This document shows positions 17,572-25,639 of a stretch of 64,000 nt of DNA, in pieces. A program made the translations under genes and the position numbers. The notes below the pieces were generated by a model. It was given only the letters and a program-made list of their open reading frames with translations. It searched no databases and was not told the origin of the DNA. Numbering within the stretch: the stretch's first letter is position 1; each line of letters opens with the position of its first letter. Source of the stretch: Filimonas zeae (GTDB lineage Bacteria > Bacteroidota > Bacteroidia > Chitinophagales > Chitinophagaceae); NCBI RefSeq assembly GCF_014641615.1, contig NZ_BMIB01000005.1:76150-140149 (forward strand), written 5' to 3'.

Positions 17572-17640
17572 ACAAGGTTCATAGCTAACGCTGCATCAGG
17601 AAACTACCTGTTTTGCCGCCGGTAAGCTATGAACCTTTGT
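17572..17640. terminator. Convergent hairpin between GNAT and fabD
   Basis: Arms ACAAGGTTCATAGCT (17572-17586) and AGCTATGAACCTTTGT (17625-17640) pair with one bulged T; the 38-base loop holds a smaller CAGG/CCTG stem. A-rich and T-rich flanks fit a two-way terminator, though the loop is long. Confidence 0.55.
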
Positions 17641-17657
17641 ATTTGGTTGTGTAACCG

Positions 17658-18551
17658 TTAAGATACTCCGTCGGTTACTGCTGTTTTTTCAATTTTAGCT
17701 ACAAGCCCCTGTAATACTTTACCAGGTCCTGCCTCAGTGAAATGAGTAGCACCGTCGGCTACCATTGCCTGCACACTCTGTGTCCATCTTACAGCACCGG
17801 TTAACTGGCTTATCAGGTTTTGTTTAATAGCTGCCGCATCGCTTACTGCACGGGCTACCACATTCTGGTATACAGGACAAGCGGGAGTATTAAAAGTAGT
17901 TGCTTCTATAGCTGCTGCCAGTTCTTCACGCGCAGGGGCCATTAAAGGAGAATGGAACGCACCGCCTACAGGTAGTACAAGCGCACGCTTTGCACCTGCT
18001 GCTTTCAGTCTTTCACACGCCACATCTATGCCCCGGATGCTGCCGCTGATTACCAGCTGGCCCGGGCAGTTATAGTTAGCTGCAACTACTACCTCTTTGG
18101 TTTCATTCTGCACTTCTGCACAAATCTCTTCCACTCTGGCATCATCCAGTGCCAGTACTGCCGCCATAACAGAAGGGGTTAACTCACACGCTTTTTGCAT
18201 AGCCTGTGCGCGAATGCTTACCAGCTTTAAAGCGTCTTCAAAAGAAAGTACACCGTTCGCTACCAGGGCCGAAAATTCGCCCAGAGAATGGCCCGCCACC
18301 ATATCAGGTATTGCGTTCTCCAGCGTGTTGTAGGCTATTACAGAATGTAAAAAAACGGCTGGCTGGGTAACATTGGTTTGTTTCAGCTCGGCATCGGTGC
18401 CGGTGAACATAATTTCACTGATATTAAACCCTAATATATCGTTCGCTTGCTCAAACAGCGCTTTGGCCTTTTCGTTAGATTCATATAAGGCCTTTCCCAT
18501 ACCACTGAACTGGCTGCCCTGTCCCGGGAAAATATAAGCATGTTTACTCAT
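17658..18551 (-). CDS. fabD: Malonyl-CoA:ACP transacylase FabD
   Basis: 297 residues. FabD moves malonyl groups from CoA to acyl carrier protein for fatty acid elongation. The GQGSQ motif is at 10-14, the nucleophile Ser89 lies in GHSLG, Arg114 binds the malonyl carboxylate and His200 (GGAFHSPLM) completes the dyad. I start at MSKHAYIFPGQGSQ. A longer reading from 18575 (8 extra residues) would begin inside the promoter box at 18573-18580, and E. coli FabD also begins a few residues before the GQGSQ. It is separate from fabH and has its own promoter. Confidence 0.95.
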   Translation of the reverse strand: MSKHAYIFPGQGSQFSGMGKALYESNEKAKALFEQANDILGFNISEIMFTGTDAELKQTNVTQPAVFLHSVIAYNTLENAIPDMVAGHSLGEFSALVANGVLSFEDALKLVSIRAQAMQKACELTPSVMAAVLALDDARVEEICAEVQNETKEVVVAANYNCPGQLVISGSIRGIDVACERLKAAGAKRALVLPVGGAFHSPLMAPAREELAAAIEATTFNTPACPVYQNVVARAVSDAAAIKQNLISQLTGAVRWTQSVQAMVADGATHFTEAGPGKVLQGLVAKIEKTAVTDGVS

Positions 18552-18572
18552 AACAGATGGATAACTTTTTTG

Positions 18573-18580
18573 CAAACGTA
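18573..18580 (-). promoter_or_regulatory. fabD promoter -7 box
   Basis: On the minus strand the sequence is TACGTTTG, an exact TAnnTTTG match, 21 bases before the FabD ATG at 18551. It settles the fabD start, because the longer start would lie inside it. Confidence 0.65.
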
Positions 18581-18646
18581 ATGTAACTGAGTTAGATAGC
18601 CCCGATCACGAAAACATATAAATAAGGGATATGCGCTCTTCCTGCC

Positions 18647-19246
18647 TTAACTAAGGTCGGAAGCTATCAACTTCAAAAACTCGTTACGGGTAATATGATT
18701 GTGCAGAAACTCTCCGTCAAACGCCGAAGTAGTGGTTACAGAGTTTTGCTTTTGCACACCACGCATCATCATACAAAGGTGCTTTGCTTCTATTACCACT
18801 GCTACTCCCAGCGGGTTCAACGCCTCTTTAATAGCACCCAATATTTGTGTGGTTAAACGTTCCTGTACCTGCAAACGGCGGGCAAATACATCTACCACCC
18901 GGCCCAGCTTGCTTAACCCGGTAATATATCCGTTAGGTATATAAGCAATATGCGCCTTACCAAAAAAAGGAAGCATATGATGCTCGCACATAGAATACAG
19001 TTCAATATCCTTCACAATAACCATCTCACTAACATCTTCCTTAAACTTGGCAGAGTTGAGTATGTCCACTGCGTTCAGCTCATACCCTTGTGTAAGATAT
19101 TGCATAGCCTTGGCCATACGCTCCGGCGTTTTCAGTAAGCCTTCACGCTCCGAATCTTCACCCAGTAACTGCAACGCATCCTTATAACTCTTCATCAGCC
19201 CTTCCGTCACACGCTCATCGTATTCTTCAGTTTTTCTGTATGCCAT
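18647..19246 (-). CDS. folE: GTP cyclohydrolase I FolE
   Basis: 199 residues. FolE turns GTP into 7,8-dihydroneopterin triphosphate, the first step towards folate, biopterin and queuosine-type compounds. The zinc ligands are Cys87, His90 (MCEHH) and Cys158 (HLCMMMRG), and the substrate-binding SVTTTSAF segment is present. It is the last gene of a three-gene unit with two PTPS-family genes just upstream (26 bases away), so it supplies their substrate. Confidence 0.95.
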   Translation of the reverse strand: MAYRKTEEYDERVTEGLMKSYKDALQLLGEDSEREGLLKTPERMAKAMQYLTQGYELNAVDILNSAKFKEDVSEMVIVKDIELYSMCEHHMLPFFGKAHIAYIPNGYITGLSKLGRVVDVFARRLQVQERLTTQILGAIKEALNPLGVAVVIEAKHLCMMMRGVQKQNSVTTTSAFDGEFLHNHITRNEFLKLIASDLS

Positions 19247-19272
19247 CTTGTAAATGTTTTATGAAATAGAAA

Positions 19273-19689
19273 TCAGGCAGGATACTCCACAAAATTCCGC
19301 GGCGTTTCGTACAATCTTACCTGCAACTCCAGCGAAGCATCTACATGCGGGCGAAGTAATCCGTAAATTACCACAGCTATATTTTCCGCAGTAGGGTTGA
19401 GGCTGGCAAACTCAGCAGTATCCAGGTTCAGGTTCTTATGATCAAAACGATCCAGCACCTGTTCCTTTATAATATCGCTGAGTATTTTCAGATCAATTAC
19501 ATAGCCGGTAGCAGCATCAGGTACACCTGTTACTTTTACAATCAGCTCATAATTATGCCCGTGATAATTGGCATTATTGCATTTGCCAAACACAGCCTCG
19601 TTACGCGCTACATCCCATTCAGGAACATGCAGGCGGTGGGCGGCATTAAAATGCTCATGTCGGAATACTGCTACTTTGTTATCAGGCAT
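19273..19689 (-). CDS. PTPS/QueD-family tetrahydropterin synthase, copy A
   Basis: 138 residues, one T-fold domain. Zinc ligands are His18 (NAAH), His43 and His45 (HGHNY). The catalytic residues are Cys37, Asp83-His84 (FDHKNLN) and Glu128 (YETP). The Cys is five residues before HGHN, as in animal 6-pyruvoyl-tetrahydropterin synthase; classical QueD has a three-residue gap. It converts dihydroneopterin triphosphate to pyruvoyl- or carboxy-tetrahydropterin; which product is not settled. It sits 11 bases after a second copy and 26 bases before folE. Confidence 0.88.
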   Translation of the reverse strand: MPDNKVAVFRHEHFNAAHRLHVPEWDVARNEAVFGKCNNANYHGHNYELIVKVTGVPDAATGYVIDLKILSDIIKEQVLDRFDHKNLNLDTAEFASLNPTAENIAVVIYGLLRPHVDASLELQVRLYETPRNFVEYPA

Positions 19690-19700
19690 TTTGTTGTTAC

Positions 19701-20111
19701 TTATTCACCAAAATATTCAACGTAAATCCGCTGTGTTTCGTACAGTTTTACGCAATGTAGTTTTACCTGCTGCGGCAGATGCGGTGCCAGTTCGTTCCAG
19801 ATGCCCATTGCCAGGTTTTCGGTACTACACATTTTACCACGCAAAAAGTCCACATCCAGATTCAGATTTTTGTGATCTACTTTCTTAATCACCTTCTCCT
19901 GCACCAGCTTGCTCAGCTTTTTCACATCCATTAAAAAGCCCGTATCAGGGTCCACAGTTCCCTTGATAGTAATATAAAGGTCAAAATTATGACCATGCCA
20001 GTTCTCGTTGGCGCAAACACCAAACACAGCATCATTCTGCTCTTTGCTCCAGTTGGGATTATACAACTTGTGCGCTGCGTTAAAATGTTCCAGCCGGGTT
20101 AGATAAACCAT
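19701..20111 (-). CDS. PTPS/QueD-family tetrahydropterin synthase, copy B
   Basis: 136 residues, clearly homologous to its neighbour over the full length but well diverged. All catalytic residues remain: His14, His39 and His41 (zinc), Cys33, Asp79-His80 (VDHKNLN) and Glu125 (YETQ). Five residues separate Cys from HGHN, as in copy A. It is the first gene of the copy B-copy A-folE unit, starting 20 bases downstream of a TAACTTTG promoter box. One copy may serve queuosine (QueD) and the other a biopterin-type cofactor; the sequence cannot assign which. Confidence 0.88.
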   Translation of the reverse strand: MVYLTRLEHFNAAHKLYNPNWSKEQNDAVFGVCANENWHGHNFDLYITIKGTVDPDTGFLMDVKKLSKLVQEKVIKKVDHKNLNLDVDFLRGKMCSTENLAMGIWNELAPHLPQQVKLHCVKLYETQRIYVEYFGE

Positions 20112-20130
20112 CTCGCTCCCAAAATTTTTG

Positions 20131-20138
20131 CAAAGTTA
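20131..20138 (-). promoter_or_regulatory. Promoter -7 box of the pterin operon
   Basis: The minus strand has TAACTTTG, an exact TAnnTTTG match, 19 bases before the ATG of the first PTPS gene. It would serve both PTPS genes and folE. Confidence 0.6.
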
Positions 20139-20184
20139 ACTGTTTCTGCGTTTATACCTATTTTACCACGACCTTTGCCTTATT

Positions 20185-20850
20185 ATGCGCGTAGTTATTA
20201 CAGCAGCCACTATAGGCGAATGGATGCCCGCTTATGCAGGTCTTGACCCGCTTTACCAGAAAAGCAAACGGCTTAATGTAACCTTTCACCAGTGTGGGGT
20301 AGGCCTTTTAGCCGCCACATGGGCCATTACCCGCCTCGCATACGAAGAAAAACCCGACTTGATTATACAGGCAGGTATTGCCGGCACTTTTGATACCTTC
20401 ATGCCCCTTTCCTCTGTAGTGTTGATAAAAGAAGAAAGCCTTGCAGATACCGGAGTGCAGGAACATGGAAAATGGAGGGACATTTTTGACCTGAAACTGG
20501 AAAAACCCAGCTATCCCCCTTTTGAAAAAAGGAGGTTGCCTAACCCCTGGCTTAGTGAGTACAACCTGCTTAAACTGCCTGCTGTAAATGCAGTTACCGT
20601 AAATACGATTACTACCGGCGAAAAACGCATTCAGCAGATCCGCAAAAAATATCAGCCTGTTACGGAAAGTATGGAAGGCGCTGCCCTGCATTATGTATGC
20701 CGCCAGGCTAACATCCCCTTTCTACAGGTACGTGCCATTAGCAATTACATTGGAGAACGGGATAAAAGTAAATGGCAAATAAAGGATTCCATATCCGCAT
20801 TGAACAATACACTGCTGAAGTATATTGATAAACTTTATAAGATAGGATGA
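20185..20850 (+). CDS. mqnB: Futalosine hydrolase MqnB
   Basis: 221 residues of the nucleoside phosphorylase/hydrolase fold. MqnB removes the base from futalosine in the menaquinone route that begins with chorismate and MqnA. The family's QAGIAGTFD strand is at 62-70 and the ribose-binding ESMEGAALHYV motif at 161-171 (Met163, Glu164). The mqnD start follows its stop with a single base between, and these two genes work in one pathway. mqnA and mqnC are not in this window. Confidence 0.9.
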   Translation: MRVVITAATIGEWMPAYAGLDPLYQKSKRLNVTFHQCGVGLLAATWAITRLAYEEKPDLIIQAGIAGTFDTFMPLSSVVLIKEESLADTGVQEHGKWRDIFDLKLEKPSYPPFEKRRLPNPWLSEYNLLKLPAVNAVTVNTITTGEKRIQQIRKKYQPVTESMEGAALHYVCRQANIPFLQVRAISNYIGERDKSKWQIKDSISALNNTLLKYIDKLYKIG

Positions 20851-20851
20851 T

Positions 20852-21709
20852 ATGAAACTAACGTTAGGATTTAGCCCCTGCCCCAACGACACCTTCGTTT
20901 TTGACGCCCTTGTGAATCATAAAATAGATACAGAAGGGCTGGAATTTGAAGTAGTACTGGCAGATGTACAAACGCTAAATGAATGGGCTTTACAGGGTAA
21001 ACTGGATTTTTCTAAAATAAGCTATGGGGTGTTACCCTTGATTCGCCAGCAGTATACCGTGCTCAACAGTGGTGGCGCGTTGGGAAAAGGTGTTGGCCCC
21101 CTCCTGATTACTGCCGATAAAAATAACCTGATTAATTTTCAGGAACGTTTTACAAATGCCGATTCGCAGCCACTAATTGCCATTCCCGGCGAAAATACTA
21201 CCGCTCATATGCTTTTTTCACTGGCTTTTCCCAATGCCCGTAAAAAGGTATTTAAGGTGTTTCATGAAATAGAAGACGCAGTACTGTCTGGCGAAGTAGA
21301 TGCCGGAGTAATTATCCACGAAAACAGGTTTACCTATCATACCAGAGGCTTGCACAAAATAATGGACCTGGGTGAATACTGGGAAGCTACTGTAAAAGCA
21401 CCTATTCCCCTGGGTGGCATTGTAGCCCGTAAAAATCTGGATCAGGCGCTTATAACCAGGGTAAATAGTCTAATTCAGATAAGTCTTCAATATTCTTACG
21501 ACCATCACCACCACGAACTGTCCGATTACGTAAAAGCACACGCACAGGAAATGAGCGAAACAGTGATGCGCCAGCACATTAACCTGTATGTAAACGATTT
21601 TTCCAGACAGTTGGGTACCGAAGGTGAAAAAGCGGTGACAGCCCTGCTACAGGTATATCAGCAATTGCACCCCGGTACAGCAGTAAATACAGCTGCTATA
21701 TTCAGTTGA
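20852..21709 (+). CDS. mqnD: 1,4-dihydroxy-6-naphthoate synthase MqnD
   Basis: 285 residues of the periplasmic-binding-protein-like fold without a signal peptide. MqnD turns cyclic de-hypoxanthine futalosine into 1,4-dihydroxy-6-naphthoate. The family hallmark GFSPCPNDTF is at residues 6-15, and the DFSKISYGVLP and GVIIHENRFTY segments line the substrate cleft in known members. It is translationally close to mqnB (one base between). Its last 8 bases overlap the end of the convergent photolyase gene. Confidence 0.93.
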   Translation: MKLTLGFSPCPNDTFVFDALVNHKIDTEGLEFEVVLADVQTLNEWALQGKLDFSKISYGVLPLIRQQYTVLNSGGALGKGVGPLLITADKNNLINFQERFTNADSQPLIAIPGENTTAHMLFSLAFPNARKKVFKVFHEIEDAVLSGEVDAGVIIHENRFTYHTRGLHKIMDLGEYWEATVKAPIPLGGIVARKNLDQALITRVNSLIQISLQYSYDHHHHELSDYVKAHAQEMSETVMRQHINLYVNDFSRQLGTEGEKAVTALLQVYQQLHPGTAVNTAAIFS

Positions 21710-23021
21710 TTCCGGTGTTATTTTTTAACACTCTGCCATACGTATCCAGCGCTCTTTTGCGGGCATCCTCATGCACCACCATGGGCGCCGGATACTCAAA
21801 ACCCTCCAGTTCCGGTACCCACTTCTTTATATAGCTCCGGTCTTTATCAAAGCGTTCTGTTTGTAGAGTAGGATTAAACACCCTGAAATAGGGTGCAGCA
21901 TCACAACCACTTCCTGCTGCCCATTGCCAGCCGCCATTATTGGCCGCATAATCGTAATCAAGCAGCTTTTCTGCAAAATAAGCCTCTCCCCATCGCCAGT
22001 CTATCAGCAGGTGTTTGGTAAGGAAGGAAGCCGTAATCATACGCACCCGGTTATGCATAAAACCTGTTGTATTCAACTCACGCATGCCCGCATCCACTAT
22101 AGGATAACCTGTTTGTCCGTTGCACCAACGTTCAAATTCCTTTTCATTATTTCGCCAGGGAATCCGGTCATACTCCTGCCGAAACGACTCTCCCGTACGC
22201 ACATGTGCAAACTGAGCCAATATCATATGATAGAAATCGCGCCAGATCAGTTCATTCAGAAAAACTTCGCTCTTTCCCTGTGCCTTACGCGCCAATTCTC
22301 TAATGCTTATAGTACCAAAACGTAAATGAATACCCAGATGGCTGGTACCCTTTACACCGGGAAAATCGCGGGTATCTTTGTAATGTTCCAGCAAAGCATT
22401 CTTCACTTGTTTGGCCGGAAAACTTATCTCAACCTGCTCAAACCCCATACTCTCTAAAGAAGGTAAGCCATACGGGTTCTGTTGGTAAAACTGCTTATAG
22501 TATTTCTTTGATGGGTAAGAAGAAAGGTAAAATTCAGTAAGCTTAGCCTTCCATTTGCGACTGTAGGGTGTAAATACAGTATATGGAGTTCCATCATCTT
22601 TCACCACTTCACTCCTCTCAAAAATAACTTGATCTTTATAGGTGTGTAGTATAGCATTTTGTTTTTTCAGCAGTTCCTTTATTGCAGCATCACGATCTAT
22701 TGCATACTGCTCATAGTCGTGATTGGTAAATACATGTGCAACGCTGTACTTCGTTAAAAGCGCAGTAAACATCCCTTCCGGTGTATCGTAATATACTTCC
22801 ATACTGCTTCCAAACTCAAGTAATTGCTGTTGCATCTCTTCCAGCGCCTGATAAATAAAGGTTACTCTTTTGTCTTCAGCAGGTAGTTCATTAAGTATGT
22901 TGGTATCAAATACAAATACCGGTACTACCGGTAACTCCCCCTTAAGTGCATGATAAAGGGCCGCATTATCAGTTAATCGCAAATCTCTTCTGAACCAAAT
23001 AATGTTTACTTCCGGTTTCAT
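21702..23021 (-). CDS. Deoxyribodipyrimidine photolyase (cryptochrome/photolyase family)
   Basis: About 439 residues from the Met at 23021. The N-terminal antenna-binding Rossmann domain starts NIIWFRRDLRLTDNAAL. The FAD-binding helical domain carries ELIWRDFYHMIL, YPIVDAGMRELNTTGFMHNR and DYDYAANNGGWQW, the signatures of class I CPD photolyases, which repair UV dimers with blue light. A start at 23045 would add MPACYLYN, which is outside the family pattern. I prefer the shorter form, but the choice is not certain. Its stop overlaps mqnD tail to tail. A signalling cryptochrome role cannot be excluded. Confidence 0.9.
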   Translation of the reverse strand: MKPEVNIIWFRRDLRLTDNAALYHALKGELPVVPVFVFDTNILNELPAEDKRVTFIYQALEEMQQQLLEFGSSMEVYYDTPEGMFTALLTKYSVAHVFTNHDYEQYAIDRDAAIKELLKKQNAILHTYKDQVIFERSEVVKDDGTPYTVFTPYSRKWKAKLTEFYLSSYPSKKYYKQFYQQNPYGLPSLESMGFEQVEISFPAKQVKNALLEHYKDTRDFPGVKGTSHLGIHLRFGTISIRELARKAQGKSEVFLNELIWRDFYHMILAQFAHVRTGESFRQEYDRIPWRNNEKEFERWCNGQTGYPIVDAGMRELNTTGFMHNRVRMITASFLTKHLLIDWRWGEAYFAEKLLDYDYAANNGGWQWAAGSGCDAAPYFRVFNPTLQTERFDKDRSYIKKWVPELEGFEYPAPMVVHEDARKRALDTYGRVLKNNTGIN

Positions 23022-23079
23022 ATTGTACAGGTAACAGGCCGGCAAGATAAAGGTTTAAGCAATAACCTGATAATCATAC

Positions 23080-23115
23080 AAAAGAAGAGGCGATACTCTT
23101 TCGGGTATCGCCTCT
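23080..23115 (-). terminator. rpsA intrinsic terminator
   Basis: Arms AGAGGCGATAC (23086-23096) and its complement (23105-23115) pair perfectly around an 8-base loop. Downstream on the minus strand is TCTTTTGT, 28 bases past the rpsA stop. Confidence 0.85.
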
Positions 23116-23142
23116 GTATCTTCAGAAATCAGTAACAACAGA

Positions 23143-25038
23143 TTAACCGTTGTCTTCTTCTTTCTTCAGTTTCTCTTTAATTTGAGCTAAAGCACCCAGA
23201 TCACCTAAAGTAGCTTTTTCTACTTTGCTCTGGATGGTTTTAACAGCCTTCTTCGTTTTGTCAGCTTCAACTTTTGCCTCTTTCTTCACTGCTTCTTTTT
23301 CTTCAGCAACAGCTTGCTCCCAAATACGCGCATGGCTTACAACGATACGCTTTTCATTGCGATCGAATTCGATCACCATGAATTGAGCAGTCTCGTCAGC
23401 TCCTACGCTCTTACCATCTTCTTTTGCAAGGTGACGGTTAGGCGCAAAACCTTCTAAACCATAAGGTAACTGAACAATAGCACCTTTCTCGTCTTTGCGG
23501 GTAACTGTACCTTCGTGCAGGCTACCTACAGCAAACGTATCTTCCAGGGTGTTCCATGGATCTTCTTCCAGTTGCTTATGTCCTAATTGCAGTTTGCGGT
23601 TTTCTTTATCAATGCTCAGGATGATAACATCGATTTGCTCGCCAACCTTAGTGTACTCAGAAGGATGGTTGAAGCGTTTCAGCCAGCTCAGGTCGCTGAT
23701 GTGGATCATACCACCGATACCAGCTTCCAGCTCAACAAACACACCGTAAGGAGTGATGTTTTTCACCAGACCTTTGTGCTTGCTTCCTTCTGGGAATCTT
23801 GTTTCGATAGTGCTCCATGGATCTTCAGTCAGTTGCTTGATGCTCAGGCTCATCTTACGGGCATCTTTGTCTAAAGTAACCACTTTAGCTTCGTGCTCGT
23901 TACCCAGCTTGAAGAACTCTTTAGCGTTGATTGGAGTGTTAGCCCAGGTAATTTCACTTACGTGTACCAGACCTTCAACACCAGGCTGAATTTCTAAGAA
24001 TGCACCGTAGTCTTCAATGTTAACTACTTTACCTTTAACGGTAGCACCTTCGTGAATCCACTCAGGCAGCACATCCCATGGGTGAGGAGTTAATTGTTTC
24101 AGACCTAAGCTGATACGACGTTTGTCGTCGTCGAAATCCAGAACAACCACATTCAGTTTCTGGTCCAGTTTCAGCACCTCGCCTGGGTGTGAAATACGGC
24201 CCCAGCTGATGTCGGTGATGTATAACAGACCGTCCAGGCCACCCAGGTCCATGAAGGCACCGAAATCGGTGATGTTCTTCACAGTACCTTCCAGAACCTG
24301 ACCTTTCTCCAGTTTGGAGATAATCTCTGCACGTTGTGCTTCGATATCGCTTTCGATCAGTGCTTTGTGAGATACTACTGCGTTTTTGATAGCCTCGTTT
24401 ACTTTAACCACTTTAAACTCCATGGTCTTGTTAACGAACTGATCGTAGTCAGTAACAGGTTTAACATCGATCTGAGAACCTGGCAGGAAGGTTTCCATAC
24501 CAAATACGTCAACGATCAAGCCACCTTTAGTTTTGCTGGTAACAGTACCGGTAACCACTTCGCCTGTTTTATGAACCTCAACGATTCTTTCCCATGCGCG
24601 GTGAATACGGGCTTGTTTACGGCTCAGGTGTAAGTGACCTTGTCTGTCTTCTTTCTCAACTACCATTACCTCTACAGTATCACCTATTGCCAGGTTCTGC
24701 AGATCACGGAATTCGTTTAAAGAAACCAGACCATCACTTTTGAAGCCGATGTTGATTACAACGTCAGTTTTGGTTAAAGCAACCACACCACCGTTTACAA
24801 TCTCACCATCTTCAATCTGTACGAAAGTGTTTTCATACACTTTGTCATACTTTACCTGCTCTTCAGCAGAGTAATGAGAAACGTTGCGCTTATCAATACT
24901 CCAGTCGAAGTCGTCATGAGCGGTTGCAACAACCGGCTCAGCCACAGGTGCATTTGTTGTCGCAGTAGGTTGTTCTGCCGGAGCAGCACTCTCCTGTGCA
25001 TCTGCGTTTAAGTTTTTAACAATTAAATTCTGAAACAT
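23143..25038 (-). CDS. rpsA: Ribosomal protein S1
   Basis: 631 residues with six S1 RNA-binding domains, beginning at about residues 75, 160, 245, 330, 417 and 500. Domains 3-5 carry the strong GxVxxIxDYGAF/GxxGLxHxSxxxW pattern. The N-terminal 45 residues are an Ala/Pro/Thr-rich extension and the last 60 are Lys/Glu-rich helix. S1 feeds mRNA to the 30S subunit. This matters especially in Bacteroidetes, whose genes mostly lack Shine-Dalgarno sequences. It is monocistronic, with its own TAACTTTG promoter box and terminator. Confidence 0.96.
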   Translation of the reverse strand: MFQNLIVKNLNADAQESAAPAEQPTATTNAPVAEPVVATAHDDFDWSIDKRNVSHYSAEEQVKYDKVYENTFVQIEDGEIVNGGVVALTKTDVVINIGFKSDGLVSLNEFRDLQNLAIGDTVEVMVVEKEDRQGHLHLSRKQARIHRAWERIVEVHKTGEVVTGTVTSKTKGGLIVDVFGMETFLPGSQIDVKPVTDYDQFVNKTMEFKVVKVNEAIKNAVVSHKALIESDIEAQRAEIISKLEKGQVLEGTVKNITDFGAFMDLGGLDGLLYITDISWGRISHPGEVLKLDQKLNVVVLDFDDDKRRISLGLKQLTPHPWDVLPEWIHEGATVKGKVVNIEDYGAFLEIQPGVEGLVHVSEITWANTPINAKEFFKLGNEHEAKVVTLDKDARKMSLSIKQLTEDPWSTIETRFPEGSKHKGLVKNITPYGVFVELEAGIGGMIHISDLSWLKRFNHPSEYTKVGEQIDVIILSIDKENRKLQLGHKQLEEDPWNTLEDTFAVGSLHEGTVTRKDEKGAIVQLPYGLEGFAPNRHLAKEDGKSVGADETAQFMVIEFDRNEKRIVVSHARIWEQAVAEEKEAVKKEAKVEADKTKKAVKTIQSKVEKATLGDLGALAQIKEKLKKEEDNG

Positions 25039-25045
25039 AACATTG

Positions 25046-25078
25046 TCCCGAGGTTTTTTATTCGGGGCAGCAAAGTTA
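25046..25078 (-). promoter_or_regulatory. rpsA promoter and 5' leader hairpin
   Basis: The minus strand shows TAACTTTG (25071-25078), an exact TAnnTTTG match. The short leader then has a CCCCGAA/CTCGGGA hairpin (25046-25067) whose base is 7 bases from the ATG. It could affect S1 translation, as S1 controls its own mRNA in other bacteria; that link is inference. Confidence 0.5.
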
Positions 25079-25223
25079 CTTATTTTTTGGCAGAAACTGT
25101 ATTTACAGCAGCTGGCAGGTGGATTGACATTGATTCTACGTACTTTTTAAGCAATTCTTCACCTCAAATTAAATGTACCGATCCAAAATCAGAGTACCTT
25201 TTGTGCCTTAAATTCATATAGAT

Positions 25224-25517
25224 ATGAAAAAGATGATCATGGCTTTGATGGCCGCCTGCGTACTCACCGTATCCTCCTTTGCCCAAACAACAAAACCGAC
25301 AAAAAAGGCAGAAGGTACCACTCAGCAAACAAACACTAAGAAAGAAGCAAAAACAGCTTCCCCTACTAAAAAAGATGGTACAGCCGATATGAGATTTAAA
25401 GCCAACAAAGACGCTGCTAAAGCGCAAAAGCCTGCAGGTCCTGTAAAAAAAGATGGCACTCCTGATAAGCGCTATAAGGCCAATAAGCCAGCAACTACCC
25501 CAGCTAAAAACCAGTAG
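25224..25517 (+). CDS. Small exported basic protein with DGTPDxRYKANK repeats
   Basis: 97 residues. A signal peptide (1-20, ending SFAQ) is followed by a Lys/Thr/Ala-rich region with two copies of a 14-residue unit, KKDGTADMRFKANK (48-61) and KKDGTPDKRYKANK (74-87). From memory this unit resembles the 'PBCV-specific basic adaptor' motif first described in chlorella virus proteins and common as short exported proteins in Bacteroidetes. Function is unknown. It is divergent from rpsA and has its own two-way terminator. Confidence 0.75.
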   Translation: MKKMIMALMAACVLTVSSFAQTTKPTKKAEGTTQQTNTKKEAKTASPTKKDGTADMRFKANKDAAKAQKPAGPVKKDGTPDKRYKANKPATTPAKNQ

Positions 25518-25527
25518 CTATATTTCT

Positions 25528-25571
25528 AAAAAAAGAGGTAGTATTAAACTAAAATACTACCTCTTTTTTTG
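25528..25571. terminator. Two-way terminator
   Basis: 18-bp perfect arms (25528-25545 and 25553-25570) with A-rich and T-rich outer ends and a 7-base loop. It can stop both the 97-residue protein gene (+) and the flavoprotein gene (-). Confidence 0.9.
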
Positions 25572-25639
25572 TTTCAGGAAAAAGCAGGCTTCCGGCAAGC
25601 ATCCCTCAAATGCTATCTGTAAATAAGTCTTTGCATATT

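Noticed and set aside
19273..20111. Calling both PTPS genes queD
   Set aside because: The five-residue Cys to HGH spacing differs from classical QueD, so a queD symbol would overstate what is known.
25164..25427. 87-codon Phe/Cys-rich minus-strand frame opposite the small exported protein
   Set aside because: It is antisense to a gene with a clear signal peptide and repeats.
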